A stretch of 64,000 nucleotides of DNA from Burkholderia sp. IMCC1007 (GCF_027257875.1 NZ_JAPVQY010000003.1:247410-311409); one strand, 5' to 3'. Numbered from the stretch's first letter, positions 34,923 through 44,918 are shown. A program made the numbers and translations. The notes: generated by a model from the sequence alone, not told the origin.

Positions 34923-35780
34923 TCAGTCTCCAAACGGCCCTTCCTTGACGAATGCTCCGCCCTGAAACCATCCTGCTGGGTCATCGATGGGCAATGCTGG
35001 AGCAGACTCCACCTTGGCACGGTATTGCTCGGAGCTCTGGGTCGGCGCAAAGCCCAACACCGCGGGCCGGTTGTCCCACCAGAGATCCCGATTGGCGGAT
35101 ACGCCGTAGACGATGGCATGGCCGACCCGCGGCACGAACAGCGCACGAACGATCAACTGCTCCAGGTCTTCATAGCCGAGCCAGGTGGAGAGCATGCGGC
35201 GATCCGCGGGTTCAGGATACGACGAGCCGATACGCAAACACACCGTTTCAATGCCATAGCGGTCGAAGTAGAAACGGGATAGTTGTTCGCCAAAGGCCTT
35301 GCTCACGCCGTAGTACCCATCCGGACGCAACGGCACGCGGGCGTCGATCACTTCGCCCTGCCTGTAGTAGCCGATGACGTGGTTCGAACTGGCGAAAACC
35401 ACGCGGCGTACACCGTGCCGGCGCGCGGCCTCGTACAGGTGAAAAACGCCCTGTATATTGGCCGGCAGAATTTCTTCAAACGGGCGCTCCACCGACACCC
35501 CGCCCATGTGGACGATCGCATCGACGCCCTCGACCAGCGCATGCACGGCCGCGCCATCCGCCAGATCGCAGCGCACGACTTCTTCCTGCATCGCCGCAGC
35601 GCCAACATCCACGATATCCGATACGCGCACGATGTCGGCGTAACGCCTGAGGCGGTCGCGCAGCACCTTGCCGAGCTTGCCACCGGCGCCGGTCAGCAAC
35701 AGACGATGACAATGTGCAGGAACTCCCGCGAGCGGGTCGTCGGAGGAGTCGGGTGTCGAGCGGTTCTGTGTTGAATTCAT
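34923..35780 (-). CDS. udh: Uronate dehydrogenase
   Basis: A 285-residue extended SDR. It matches the known NAD-dependent uronate dehydrogenase that oxidises glucuronate or galacturonate to the aldarolactone: HRLLLTGAGGKLGKVLRDRL, CDLADGAAVHALVEGVDAIV, HMGGVSVERPFEEIL, VFASSNHVIGYY, and catalytic YYGVSK. The C-terminal FQGGAFVKEGPF also agrees. The ATG at 35780 lacks a strong ribosome site, and the N-terminal 25 residues before the fold are non-conserved, so the true start may be further in. The product is the substrate type of the glucarate-dehydratase-like enzyme at 42934. Confidence 0.87.
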   Translation of the reverse strand: MNSTQNRSTPDSSDDPLAGVPAHCHRLLLTGAGGKLGKVLRDRLRRYADIVRVSDIVDVGAAAMQEEVVRCDLADGAAVHALVEGVDAIVHMGGVSVERPFEEILPANIQGVFHLYEAARRHGVRRVVFASSNHVIGYYRQGEVIDARVPLRPDGYYGVSKAFGEQLSRFYFDRYGIETVCLRIGSSYPEPADRRMLSTWLGYEDLEQLIVRALFVPRVGHAIVYGVSANRDLWWDNRPAVLGFAPTQSSEQYRAKVESAPALPIDDPAGWFQGGAFVKEGPFGD

Positions 35781-35887
35781 TTGTATCGGTGTTGTCTGCG
35801 ATAAAACCAAACGTTCACACGCGTGGCCTGCGTGAACGACACCCTGACTGACCCGGTCGCGAGATTCCCGCAACCGGTTCAGGACAC

Positions 35888-38014
35888 TCAGAAGCGACGA
35901 ATCTCGACCACCGGGTCGTCGTGACGCGCCACCTCACCGGGTGCTGGCGCCGCACACGGGATGGATGCGCCCGCGCGCGCGAACACCGGAAGCTTGTCCA
36001 GCGGCGCGTCTACCGTATGCCACTGTCCGCTCGCAAACGCCGCACCGGTTTCGAAGTCGAACCAAGCTTGACCATCCGGGAGCGCAGGCAGGTAAACACG
36101 GCGCGTGACGGCACCAGGTTCGACGACAGGCGCAACGAGCAACGCTGTTCCCAACATGAATTCGTCGCAATCCTGCAGGCATTGAGCGTCTTCCGGGAAA
36201 TCGTAGAAAGTCGGACGGATGATCGGCTCGTGGTGCGTACTGGCGCGTTCGAACAACGACCACATGTAGGGGATGAGTCGATAGCGCAGCTCGATGGCAC
36301 GCGTAATCAACGGCGTGACCTCGGGATGCAACCACGGAACAGTCGTGATGCCGCCTTCCTTCCATGAGTTCATGATCATGCGCGGATTCAGACTGCAAGC
36401 CTGGGTCCATCGCAGGAGCAACTCGGGGTCCGGCACGGGTCCGTGGAAACCACCCACGTCATGGCCAATGTTGAACATGCCGGACAGGCTCATCTGCAAT
36501 CCCGTGCGGATGTTCCAGCGCAGCGTGCGCCAGCTCGTGGTGTTGTCACCGGACCAGGTCTGCGCGTAGCGCTGGATACCCGGCATGCCGCTACGGGTGA
36601 CCGTATATACCGGCTCGTCCGGGCGGTACGCCCGTTGCGCCTCGAACGTGGTACGCGTCATCAGCAGCGGGTGCAGGGCGCGAGCGCGATGCATGGGGAT
36701 CGCTTGTCCAAAGCCGGCGCACTGCGCGTTTTCATCCTGGATCGCGTATTCGTTGTTGTCGTTCCAGCCAACGTCGATTCCGTAATCCAGCACCTGGCGT
36801 TTCAGGCCATCCTGCCACCAGCGAATCGCTTCTGGAGAAGTGAAATCCAGATGCGATCCCTGGCCATCCCAAAACGGCTCGATTACCGGCTCGCCGGTAC
36901 GTGCATCCGTAATGAAAGCGTGATCGGCCTTGGCCTGGTCGTAGGCTGGATGGTCGTCCAACAGGCAGGGCTTGAGATTCGCGATGATTCTCATGCCATG
37001 GCGATGAAAGCGCTCGTTGAGCCCCTTCGGATCGGGAAACTTCTCGTTATTCCACGTGAATACATAACGACGCTTACCACGGCTGGAATATCCCGAGCCG
37101 TAGTGAAACGACGAAACGGGCACCCGATGCGCGACTGCCTCATCGATGAAGGCGGTCAGCTGAGCCTGGCCGTCGGGCGCATCCGTCAGCCCCATCGCTG
37201 TTTGCGCGAAGCCCAGCGTCCAGCGCGGCGGCAGGTATGTGCCGCCGATCAGCTTCACGAACTGCGCCGTGACTTCAGCGGGCGTTCTACCGACCATCAG
37301 GTAGTAGTCCAGATCGCCATCGTCGATTTCGACATAACGATAGAGGCCATGGTAGTTGTCCTGCTCGCAACCGAGGTCGAACGTGCAGGCGGCGAGCGTG
37401 TCGTAATAGATGCCGACCCACTGACCGTTCGCAGCACGGCTCATCACGAACGGCCAATGCTTGTATTGCGGATCGCCGCGCTCGGGGTCAACGCCTAATG
37501 AGTCGAACGCCATCGTGCGCAACCGACGGCCGTGCAAATTCAACGCACCGGTCTTGTCGCCCAGGCCGAAGAAATGTTCACCGACATCACGTGCCAGATA
37601 GTGCCGCACGAGGCCACCGCGCGACTGTCGCAGGTACGCGGTCGTTTCACGATCGCGGACAATCGGTGTTTCAACGCCGAACGCGTGCCATTGCAGCCGC
37701 AGCGGCGCGCTTTGCAGCGTCACGGCGAGATGCGCGGTGCCGAAACGGTTGGCCTCGGCCCACGTGGCCGGACGATCGAAGCCCGACAGATCGTCGCGCG
37801 AGCGGCCTTCCCACTGCACGTCGGTGCCGGGCGTGGGCGCGATGGCCCAGGTACGCGGTTCGCGCCAGTCCCCTGTCGGACGTAGCGACACGCGCGCCAT
37901 CGTCTCGGACAGAAAGTGCACACTCAGCTCACCGCCGTCGTCGAGGCGGGCATGGGCCGTCTGAGCGCTAGGGTCGCCTTTAATTGACCAAGGTTCGGAT
38001 TGCCAGGGTTTCAT
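35888..38014 (-). CDS. GH31 family alpha-glycosidase
   Basis: A 708-residue family-31 glycoside hydrolase. The nucleophile region is GIDVGWNDNNEYA (Asp in the WND/N-E motif) and the acid/base region QTWSGDNTTSWRTLRWN, followed by NIGHDVGGFHGPVPDPELL. There is no signal peptide, so it acts on an imported oligosaccharide in the cytosol. The ATG overlaps the stop of the ABC ATPase gene by four bases. In an operon with a uronate dehydrogenase, an alpha-linked glucuronide or galacturonide is the likely substrate; alpha-glucosidase or alpha-xylosidase activity is the alternative. Confidence 0.88.
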   Translation of the reverse strand: MKPWQSEPWSIKGDPSAQTAHARLDDGGELSVHFLSETMARVSLRPTGDWREPRTWAIAPTPGTDVQWEGRSRDDLSGFDRPATWAEANRFGTAHLAVTLQSAPLRLQWHAFGVETPIVRDRETTAYLRQSRGGLVRHYLARDVGEHFFGLGDKTGALNLHGRRLRTMAFDSLGVDPERGDPQYKHWPFVMSRAANGQWVGIYYDTLAACTFDLGCEQDNYHGLYRYVEIDDGDLDYYLMVGRTPAEVTAQFVKLIGGTYLPPRWTLGFAQTAMGLTDAPDGQAQLTAFIDEAVAHRVPVSSFHYGSGYSSRGKRRYVFTWNNEKFPDPKGLNERFHRHGMRIIANLKPCLLDDHPAYDQAKADHAFITDARTGEPVIEPFWDGQGSHLDFTSPEAIRWWQDGLKRQVLDYGIDVGWNDNNEYAIQDENAQCAGFGQAIPMHRARALHPLLMTRTTFEAQRAYRPDEPVYTVTRSGMPGIQRYAQTWSGDNTTSWRTLRWNIRTGLQMSLSGMFNIGHDVGGFHGPVPDPELLLRWTQACSLNPRMIMNSWKEGGITTVPWLHPEVTPLITRAIELRYRLIPYMWSLFERASTHHEPIIRPTFYDFPEDAQCLQDCDEFMLGTALLVAPVVEPGAVTRRVYLPALPDGQAWFDFETGAAFASGQWHTVDAPLDKLPVFARAGASIPCAAPAPGEVARHDDPVVEIRRF

Positions 38015-39060
38015 TGAGAGAAGGACTCCAGTTGGCTGTTGGACCGCGCGGCATTGCCGGCCGCGTCGAAGGTGTGAACGAGACCTGCCGGGGCTTGCAG
38101 CCATAAGGTCTGTCCCGGGGCGGGCGTTTGCTGCAACGTCAGCAGCGCTTCCACGCTGGTGCCGTCGGCGAGCTGTCCCATCATCAGCGTGTTCGCGCCC
38201 AGATATTCGGTGCTGCGCACCTGCACCGACAGACCCGTGCCTTGCGGGGCAAGCTCCAGGTGTTCAGGACGTACGCCCAGGATGTCGTCGGGCGCGCGCG
38301 CGACCACACCCAGACCGGCAGCGATGGCCGCGGGAATGAAGTTCATCCGCGGACTACCAATGAATCCGGCGACGAAGGTGTTACAGGGACGCTCGTAGAG
38401 CTCCTTCGGCGAGCCGATCTGCTCGACGCGGCCATCGCGCAGCACGACGATGCGATCGGCCATCGTCATCGCCTCGACCTGGTCGTGCGTGACATAAACC
38501 ATGGTCGTGCGAAGGCGCTTGTGCAAATCACGCAACTCGGCGCGCATCGATACGCGCAACTCGGCATCGAGATTGGACAACGGCTCATCGAACAGGAAGA
38601 TCTTCGGTTCGCGAACGATCGCGCGACCAATGGCCACGCGCTGGCGCTGGCCGCCCGAGAGCTGGGTGGGTTTGCGCTCGAGCAGCTTGTCGAGCCGCAA
38701 GATCGTTGCGGCCTGACGCACCCGCTCTTCGATCACATTGCGTTTGACGCCCGCATTTTCGAGCCCGAAAGCCATGTTCGCGTAGACGGTCATATGCGGA
38801 TAGAGCGCGTACGACTGAAACACCATCGCACAGCCGCGGTCGGCTGCACCGATGTTGTTGACACGCTGGCCGCCGATGAGGATGTCGCCGCCCGTGGCGG
38901 TTTCGAGTCCGGCGATCAGCCGCAACAACGTCGACTTGCCGCAGCCGGACGGGCCGACGAAGACGACGAATTCGCCATCCTCGGCTTGCAAGCTGACTTG
39001 CCGGATGACATCCACGTTCTGGAAGGTTTTGGCGACGGATCGCAGTTCGAGGTTAGCCAC
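38011..39060 (-). CDS. Sugar ABC transporter ATPase (UgpC/MalK type)
   Basis: A 349-residue ATPase of the CUT1 carbohydrate importers. Walker A GPSGCGKSTLLR, signature LSGGQRQRVAIGRA, Walker B IFLFDEPLSNLD, H-loop VTHDQVEAMTMADR, and a C-terminal TOBE/regulatory part (about 235-349). The GTG at 39060 (VANLELRSVAK) is the only start that fits the family, though the ribosome site is weak. It energises the two permeases encoded just upstream. Confidence 0.9.
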   Translation of the reverse strand: MANLELRSVAKTFQNVDVIRQVSLQAEDGEFVVFVGPSGCGKSTLLRLIAGLETATGGDILIGGQRVNNIGAADRGCAMVFQSYALYPHMTVYANMAFGLENAGVKRNVIEERVRQAATILRLDKLLERKPTQLSGGQRQRVAIGRAIVREPKIFLFDEPLSNLDAELRVSMRAELRDLHKRLRTTMVYVTHDQVEAMTMADRIVVLRDGRVEQIGSPKELYERPCNTFVAGFIGSPRMNFIPAAIAAGLGVVARAPDDILGVRPEHLELAPQGTGLSVQVRSTEYLGANTLMMGQLADGTSVEALLTLQQTPAPGQTLWLQAPAGLVHTFDAAGNAARSNSQLESFSQ

Positions 39061-39080
39061 GATAGAGATGTGCGATTGGG

Positions 39081-40133
39081 TTATTTGACGCCGGCACTGG
39101 CGATGCCGGTGGTGATATAGCGCTGCAGGAAGACGAAGATTGCCGTGACCGGCAGCAGCGTGATGACCGTCATGGCCAGCAGGTAATTCCACTGGGTGTT
39201 GAGTTCGCCGTTAAAGGAATTGAGCGCGAGCTGCAACGTGAAGGTATGCGACTTCGACAGCACGACGAGCGGCAGCAGAAAATCGTTCCAGCGCCACATG
39301 ACCGAGAAGATCGCGAGCACCGCCAGCGCGGGCGCCGAAAGCGGCAGAATGATGCGCCAGTAGATGCGCCACTCGCTCGCGTGATCCATGCGTGCCGCCT
39401 CGATCAGTTCGTCTGGAATGGTCAGCATGTACTGACGCAACAGGAACACACCGGTCGGCGTGGCCACGGTCGGCAAGATCACGCCCCACAGCGAATTGAG
39501 CAAGCCCGCCGAGTTGATGACGAGGAAAACCGGAATCAGGATGATGGTCGGCGGGATCATCAGCGTGGCGATGATCAACAAGAACACCGCTTTCTGACCG
39601 CTAAAGCGGTACTTCGACAGCGCGAATGCCGCCATCGAGTTGACCAGAAGCGTGAGCAGCGTCGCCACCACCGTGATGAACAGGCTGTTCCAGAAATACT
39701 GGCCGAAGTCGAATTTGGCAAATAGCTCCGTATAGTTGCCCACGGCCCAACCGACATGCTGGACGGGCACGCGGTTCTTGACGTTCACCTGTTGCGTATG
39801 GTCGGGGTGCGCCGGGTCGACCATCGTGGCCATGATGCCGATGCGGCTGACCTGCGCCATTTCATGCGGGCGGCCCTGTTCGTCGCGTACGGTGAAAAGC
39901 GGCAGCGGCTTGTCGTGACCCGCGACGCGCACGGTCGTCTGCGTGTAAGGCAGGAAAGTAGGCGGAAACTGACCGATCGACGCTTCGGTCTTGAACGACG
40001 ACATCACAAGCCACAGCACCGGACCGAACATGACGAAGAGCCCGACAACCAGATAGGTGTAGCTCAGCACGTCGGTCCAGTGCAGGGACTTGCGGTCACG
40101 AGTGCGGGTGAAGAACTGGAGAACGGCGGACAT
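39081..40133 (-). CDS. Sugar ABC transporter permease (MalG type) with a large periplasmic insert
   Basis: A 350-residue inner-membrane permease; usual MalG-type proteins have about 280. The first membrane segment is YLVVGLFVMFGPVLWLVMSS; residues about 50-135 form a hydrophilic loop before the next segment, an insert of roughly 70 residues. The EAA loop that contacts the ATPase is EAARMDHASEWRIYWRI. The start shares one base with the previous stop. Confidence 0.9.
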   Translation of the reverse strand: MSAVLQFFTRTRDRKSLHWTDVLSYTYLVVGLFVMFGPVLWLVMSSFKTEASIGQFPPTFLPYTQTTVRVAGHDKPLPLFTVRDEQGRPHEMAQVSRIGIMATMVDPAHPDHTQQVNVKNRVPVQHVGWAVGNYTELFAKFDFGQYFWNSLFITVVATLLTLLVNSMAAFALSKYRFSGQKAVFLLIIATLMIPPTIILIPVFLVINSAGLLNSLWGVILPTVATPTGVFLLRQYMLTIPDELIEAARMDHASEWRIYWRIILPLSAPALAVLAIFSVMWRWNDFLLPLVVLSKSHTFTLQLALNSFNGELNTQWNYLLAMTVITLLPVTAIFVFLQRYITTGIASAGVK

Positions 40134-41185
40134 TAGCGCACCTTTTGTCCGGCCTCGGAGGCGCGGGTCAGTTTGAGTTGCATGAGAGTCAACACGATCA
40201 GCAGGGCCGCGAGAGACAGCGATGCGGCAGCCGCCAGTCCGTACAGGTGGATCTGCTCGGCGAAGCCTTTTTCATAGATGTACTGAACGATGAACGTCGT
40301 CGCTGATCCCGGCCCGCCACCCGTGAGCACGAATACCTCGTCGAACATCTGGACGCCCCTGATCATTGCCAGCACCAGCACGACGATGAAATTGGGCATC
40401 AGCAAGGGCAGCGTGATACGCATGAGTACGCGCCACGGCGAGGCCCGGTCCATTTCGGCGGCTTCGTACAAATCACGCGGGATCGCTTGCAGGCCGGCCA
40501 GCAGGATCAGCGTGTAGAAACCCATGTGTGCCCAGATCGACACGCAGATGGTCCAGAAGAAAGCCCAACCGCCATCGGTCAACCAGTCCACGGGCTGTCC
40601 ACCGACGCCGACGAGTACGGCGTTGAATACGCCCTGGCTTTGCAGCAGCCATCTCCAGATGAGTGCCACGACCACCGGCGACAGCAGCACCGGGTAAAAG
40701 AACACGCCGCGCCAGAATCCGCGCCCGACGATCTTGCGATTGAGCACCAGCGCGGTGAGCAACGAGAAGGTCACCATCAGCGCGACCTGGAAGACGGTAA
40801 ATTTGAGCGTGTTGGTGATCGCGCGCCAGAAGACGTCTTCACGGCAGCTCTGGATATCGAGGTAGTTGCTGCACTCGTAGAGACGCAGGAAGTTTTCGGC
40901 ACCCGTAAACGGCCGCTGCGACGGCAGCAGTTCGACCCCACCGGTTACCGAATAGACAACGTTGAGTACGATTGGCAGGAACGTAAAGATACCGAAGAGC
41001 AGCAGGTTGGGCGCAACGAACAGCCAGCCCAGTTTCGACAGTCCCAGCGAGCGCTGGCACAGGCGAAACGGCAGCTCCAACAGATTGAAGAACCAGGCGA
41101 AGTATTTCACGGCATCGAAGGTGAGGTAGATGAATCGTGATGCCGTTCCACGATGAGCGTCCATCGTGGAACGGCCAGGCAACAC
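40133..41185 (-). CDS. Sugar ABC transporter permease (MalF type)
   Basis: A 350-residue permease. Segments include LGWLFVAPNLLLFGIFTFLP and VALIWRWLLQSQGVFNAVLV. The EAA loop is EAAEMDRASPWRVLMRI, and VFVLTGGGPGSATTFIVQYI near the C-terminus is typical of the MalF/UgpA family. The ATG at 41185 touches the stop of the binding-protein gene; an ATG seven codons later is an alternative. Confidence 0.9.
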   Translation of the reverse strand: MLPGRSTMDAHRGTASRFIYLTFDAVKYFAWFFNLLELPFRLCQRSLGLSKLGWLFVAPNLLLFGIFTFLPIVLNVVYSVTGGVELLPSQRPFTGAENFLRLYECSNYLDIQSCREDVFWRAITNTLKFTVFQVALMVTFSLLTALVLNRKIVGRGFWRGVFFYPVLLSPVVVALIWRWLLQSQGVFNAVLVGVGGQPVDWLTDGGWAFFWTICVSIWAHMGFYTLILLAGLQAIPRDLYEAAEMDRASPWRVLMRITLPLLMPNFIVVLVLAMIRGVQMFDEVFVLTGGGPGSATTFIVQYIYEKGFAEQIHLYGLAAAASLSLAALLIVLTLMQLKLTRASEAGQKVR

Positions 41186-42460
41186 TTACTTCTGGGCCTG
41201 CTGGACAGAACCCTTCATGTCGGCCGCGATCTTGGCGACCGCGTCGTCGACGCTCAGCTCGCCGACAATCGCCTGGGTGACGCGGGAGACGGTGGGCATC
41301 TGAAGCGCGCGACTGAATTTATAGCCCTGCAAGCGGTAAGCCACCGGCGAGAGGCTGCCCACGTTCGCGGTGAACACCTTCAGTGCGGCGCGGGCCGCCG
41401 GCGATGCGTTGGGATAATCGACACCCTTTGCAGCCAGCCCCGTGGACGCCGGGATGTTGCCGCTGCGGCTGATGAACTCCGCATAAACCGGCGCGGACGC
41501 CATATAGTCGAGGAACGCAGCCGTTTCCTTGGGCGACTTCGACGTCTTCAGCGCAACCCAGGCCGCGCCGCCGGGCATGCCGGAGCACGCGGCCGGGCCA
41601 CACGGGTTCGGTACCGCGATCCAGTCGAACTTGTTGTCGACCTCCTTTTGCAACCGGCTGATCTGCCAGGAGCCGGATAGCGCCATGACCACGTTGCCAT
41701 TGGCGAACTCCCCGATCGTATCCGCGTAACTCGATCCGCCCGAACCAATCCAGGCATCCCGCAACATGGTGCCGTCCTTGTTCCACGCGACGAATTTGGC
41801 GATCGTATTGCGATATCCGGCATCGAGCACAAGGTTATCTTGCGCATCGAAGATCGCGGCGCCATTGCTGATAGCGGGCCCGGCAAAACGGTGGCCGGAG
41901 CGATCCCACGCCATCGCGGCTTTGGTCTCGGTCGCCTTGGCTACCCGGCGCGTTGCGTCTGCCCACTGGTCCCAGCTGGCCTTGGGGCCGGGCAGCGGGA
42001 TCTTGGCCTGCTCGAAAAGTGTCCTGTTGACGAATGGCCCGGTGACCGTCAGTTGAGACATGAAGCCATAGAGCCCATTGCTCTTCGCACTGGGGCGCAG
42101 CCAGGCGGCCGTGGTGCCGAAGTTGGTATCCCAGTAGCTCCGATCCTTGATGTAGGGGGAGATGTCGAGGTAGTACTTCGACAACCCACCCAGATCGGTA
42201 ACACGGGCGATGTCGGGCCCGTGGCCAGCAGCCAGTTGCACCGGCAACTGCTCCATGACCGTCTTGAACGGCACCGTGTCGACGATGACCTTGATGCCGG
42301 GATGCTGTGTTTCGAAGCGTTGCGCGAATGCTTTGGTCAGATCGCATTCGTTGCCGTCCTGATAGCACATGACGCGAACCTCTGCGCCGAAAGTCGCCGT
42401 CGAACCGGCAACAAGGACAGCCATCAGGGCGATACGGAGGGTGCGCTCAACGGTTGCCAC
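41186..42460 (-). CDS. Sugar ABC transporter substrate-binding protein
   Basis: A 424-residue periplasmic solute-binding protein of the CUT1 type. The signal peptide VERTLRIALMAVLVAGSTAT with FGA cleavage precedes EVRVMCYQDGNECDLTKAFA. FETQHPGIKVIVDTVPFK and ANGNVVMALSGSWQISRL are typical. I chose the GTG at 42460 because AAAGGAGA lies seven bases before it; an upstream ATG would place this site inside the gene. It is the first gene of the seven-gene minus-strand operon ending with the aldose epimerase. Confidence 0.9.
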   Translation of the reverse strand: MATVERTLRIALMAVLVAGSTATFGAEVRVMCYQDGNECDLTKAFAQRFETQHPGIKVIVDTVPFKTVMEQLPVQLAAGHGPDIARVTDLGGLSKYYLDISPYIKDRSYWDTNFGTTAAWLRPSAKSNGLYGFMSQLTVTGPFVNRTLFEQAKIPLPGPKASWDQWADATRRVAKATETKAAMAWDRSGHRFAGPAISNGAAIFDAQDNLVLDAGYRNTIAKFVAWNKDGTMLRDAWIGSGGSSYADTIGEFANGNVVMALSGSWQISRLQKEVDNKFDWIAVPNPCGPAACSGMPGGAAWVALKTSKSPKETAAFLDYMASAPVYAEFISRSGNIPASTGLAAKGVDYPNASPAARAALKVFTANVGSLSPVAYRLQGYKFSRALQMPTVSRVTQAIVGELSVDDAVAKIAADMKGSVQQAQK

Positions 42461-42933
42461 GGTGTCTCCTTTTTTCATGATTTGCTGCTTTAGCGGTAGA
42501 TGCCGAAGCATGGCGACACCGCTGAACTGGGGCGCCCATTATCAGTCATCGTACCATATAGAACTGCGGCTATAATTAGGGAAAACTCGATAATTTCCTG
42601 CAAATTCGCCTATATTCACGCCTCATCATTCATACGACTGTGCGGCTTGTGCGCGATACTGTCGTACGACGACGCACGAGGACCTTGCCGACGGCATCGC
42701 GCTAGCGCCCGATGTCATGCTCTCCGCTCGACATCCGGTCGCGACCCAAAATTCGCCCCACGCGCCAACCACCGACCCGCCTTACCCGCCCTCGCAATAC
42801 CGCGACAACCATATCCGTTATTGCTTCAAGCACGATGCGCCAGCATCCCATCGAGAGCGGGTACGGCACTGCTCGTTGACCAGCTAATATCTTAGTGCTT
42901 TAATGTTCCGAGTGTAACAGCAATCGAGAGATC
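42461..42933. other. Divergent control region, uronate ABC operon and dehydratase
   Basis: These 473 bases carry both promoters. The left part (42535-42620) is AT-rich with the inverted pair GGAAA/TTTCC (42580-42584, 42594-42598). The right part holds a GntR-type operator copy (42883-42896). Between them lies GC-rich sequence with no credible gene. Confidence 0.5.
42883..42896. promoter_or_regulatory. GntR operator copy 1, upstream of the dehydratase
   Basis: GCTAATATCTTAGT matches ACTAA-N4-TTAGT at nine of ten positions, 38 bases before the dehydratase ATG. Two more copies occur at 44968-44981 and 45048-45061. Confidence 0.6.
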
Positions 42934-44208
42934 ATGAAAATCATTCGTGTCACCGTGACCCCCATCGCATTCAAAGACGCACCGTTGCTCAACGCGGCCG
43001 GAATCCACGAGCCCTATGCGCTGCGCTCCATCATCGAGATCGAGACGGACTCAGGTCACATCGGTCTCGGCGAGAGCTACGGCGACGCACCGGCGCTCGC
43101 GGTGCTCGATGTGGTAAAGAACGAGCTGATCGGCCTCGATCCCTTTCACCTGAACCGCCTGCGCGAGATCGTCGTCGGCGTCGTGGCTCGCATGTCGCCT
43201 GCAAGTGCGGCCGGCGCGGAGCTCGCGCCGGGCTCACATGCCAGCAAGGCGGTCAGCAACGCTTACTCCGCGTTTGAGGTTGCCTGCCTCGATGCGCAAG
43301 CGCGTTACCTCAACGCGCCGCTCGTCGACCTGCTAGGTGGAGCGGTGCGACAGGAGGTGCCGTTCAGCGCATATCTGTTCTTCAAGTATGCCGAGCACAT
43401 CGACAGCCCATACGCCCCGGATACGTGGGGCGAGGCCATCAGCGAGGAACAAATCGTCGAACAGGCGCGGCGCATGATCGACAACTACGGTTTTCAGAGC
43501 ATCAAGCTGAAGGCTGGCGCGCTGGAGCCGGAGCATGAAGTCGCGTGTATCAAGGCACTGAAGGCCGCATTTCCGGGCGTCCCGCTGCGGATCGACCCGA
43601 ACGGCAACTGGTCGCTCGCTACCGCGCTACGGATGGCCGATCTGTTGGGCGACGATCTGCAGTACTACGAAGATCCGACGCCGGACCTCGTCGGCATGGC
43701 GGAACTGCATCGCCGAACGGGGATGCCGCTCGCGACCAACATGGTCGTCACCGATTTCGACGAATTCCGCCGTAGCGTCGCACTGAACAGCGTCCAGATC
43801 GTGCTCGCCGACCATCACTACTGGGGCGGACTGCGCGCCACCCAGCAGCTCGCCCGCATGTGCGACACATTCGGGATCGGCGTATCGATGCATTCGAACT
43901 CGCATCTGGGAATCAGCCTGATGGCGATGACTCACGTCGCAGCGTCGGTCGAGAACCTGTCGTACGCGTGCGATACGCACTATCCGTGGCAAGAACCGAA
44001 CGAGGAGGTCATCAAGGGCGGCAAGGTGCCGATCCGCGGCGGTTGCGTGCAGCTGACCGATGCACCGGGGCTCGGACTCGAGATCGACCGCGACCAGCTC
44101 GGCACGCTCCACGAGTTGTACCAAACCTGCGGGATCCGGCAACGCGACGATGTCGGCCAGATGCGCAAGTACCGGCCGGACTGGCGGAACGTGAAACCGC
44201 GCTATTGA
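42934..44208 (+). CDS. gudD: Glucarate dehydratase-family enolase superfamily enzyme
   Basis: A 424-residue enolase-superfamily enzyme of the glucarate dehydratase subgroup. Visible: KxK catalytic motif in SIKLKAGALEPE, metal ligands Asp in RIDPNGNW, Glu in YYEDPTPD and Asn in LATNMVVT, and the His catalyst in SMHSNSHLGISL. It would dehydrate D-glucarate (or a related aldarate) to 5-keto-4-deoxy-glucarate, continuing from the uronate dehydrogenase encoded nearby. Related clades act on other sugar acids, so the exact substrate is open. The gene ends five bases before the convergent GntR gene. Confidence 0.85.
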   Translation: MKIIRVTVTPIAFKDAPLLNAAGIHEPYALRSIIEIETDSGHIGLGESYGDAPALAVLDVVKNELIGLDPFHLNRLREIVVGVVARMSPASAAGAELAPGSHASKAVSNAYSAFEVACLDAQARYLNAPLVDLLGGAVRQEVPFSAYLFFKYAEHIDSPYAPDTWGEAISEEQIVEQARRMIDNYGFQSIKLKAGALEPEHEVACIKALKAAFPGVPLRIDPNGNWSLATALRMADLLGDDLQYYEDPTPDLVGMAELHRRTGMPLATNMVVTDFDEFRRSVALNSVQIVLADHHYWGGLRATQQLARMCDTFGIGVSMHSNSHLGISLMAMTHVAASVENLSYACDTHYPWQEPNEEVIKGGKVPIRGGCVQLTDAPGLGLEIDRDQLGTLHELYQTCGIRQRDDVGQMRKYRPDWRNVKPRY

Positions 44209-44213
44209 GCGCG

Positions 44214-44918
44214 TCAGTGATCGGTCAGGAAAGTCGGATGGGTGGCGCGGATCTGATCGATCTGATGGAGCGTGCCGGACAGATGCTTGCGTACCGCAGC
44301 CTGCGCAGCATCGGGATCACCTTTTTCGATTGCCAACAAAATCTCCGTGTGATCACGGACGACAGCCTTCGTCTTGCCCTCCACCGGTAGGTGCAAACGA
44401 CGAAGGCGATCGATATGCCCGCTCAAACGCCGCACCAGACTCCACAGCTGCGGCACGTTCGCCGCCTCGTACATCTGCCGGTGAAACGTCTTGTCCGCGA
44501 GATCGAACGCCTCGTAGCGAGCCAGATCGCTCAATCTCTCCTGTTCAGCGAGCGTCGCACGAAGCCGCTCAACCAGATCGGCTTCGTGTTGTTCCGCGAG
44601 CGTGCGAACGACTTCCAGCTCGATCGAGCGGCGCAAAAATAACGCCTGCTGCGCGGAAGCGACGCTGATCCGGCTGACCACGGTCGCGTGCTGCGGAAAG
44701 ATATCCACCAACCCCTCCTCTCCCAGCTTGGTCAACGCGTCCCGGACGGGTGTCTGACTTAACCCATACTGGGCCGCCAATTCAGTGCGCGACAGTATCG
44801 TGCCCGGGGCCAGCTCAAGGGAAATGATCATTTCTCGCAGCCGTTCGAACACCTGCGGCGCGGCGTGGCGCGTCCGATCCAGGGGGGCAAATGTGGGGGA
44901 GACGTTGCTGGACTTCAT
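44214..44918 (-). CDS. GntR-family (FadR subgroup) regulator of the uronate module
   Basis: A 234-residue GntR regulator. The winged helix is at about 18-88 (VFERLREMIISLELAPGTIL, QYGLSQTPVRDALTKLGEEG). The FCD effector domain covers 95-225 (AQQALFLRRSIELEVVRTLA, DLADKTFHRQMYEAANVPQL) with the His and Asp residues that bind metal and sugar-acid ligands in this family. The ATG at 44918 gives the usual length; the longer frame upstream crosses operator sites and is rejected. Operators of GntR symmetry at its own promoter and its neighbours suggest autoregulation and repression relieved by an aldarate or uronate. Confidence 0.9.
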   Translation of the reverse strand: MKSSNVSPTFAPLDRTRHAAPQVFERLREMIISLELAPGTILSRTELAAQYGLSQTPVRDALTKLGEEGLVDIFPQHATVVSRISVASAQQALFLRRSIELEVVRTLAEQHEADLVERLRATLAEQERLSDLARYEAFDLADKTFHRQMYEAANVPQLWSLVRRLSGHIDRLRRLHLPVEGKTKAVVRDHTEILLAIEKGDPDAAQAAVRKHLSGTLHQIDQIRATHPTFLTDH

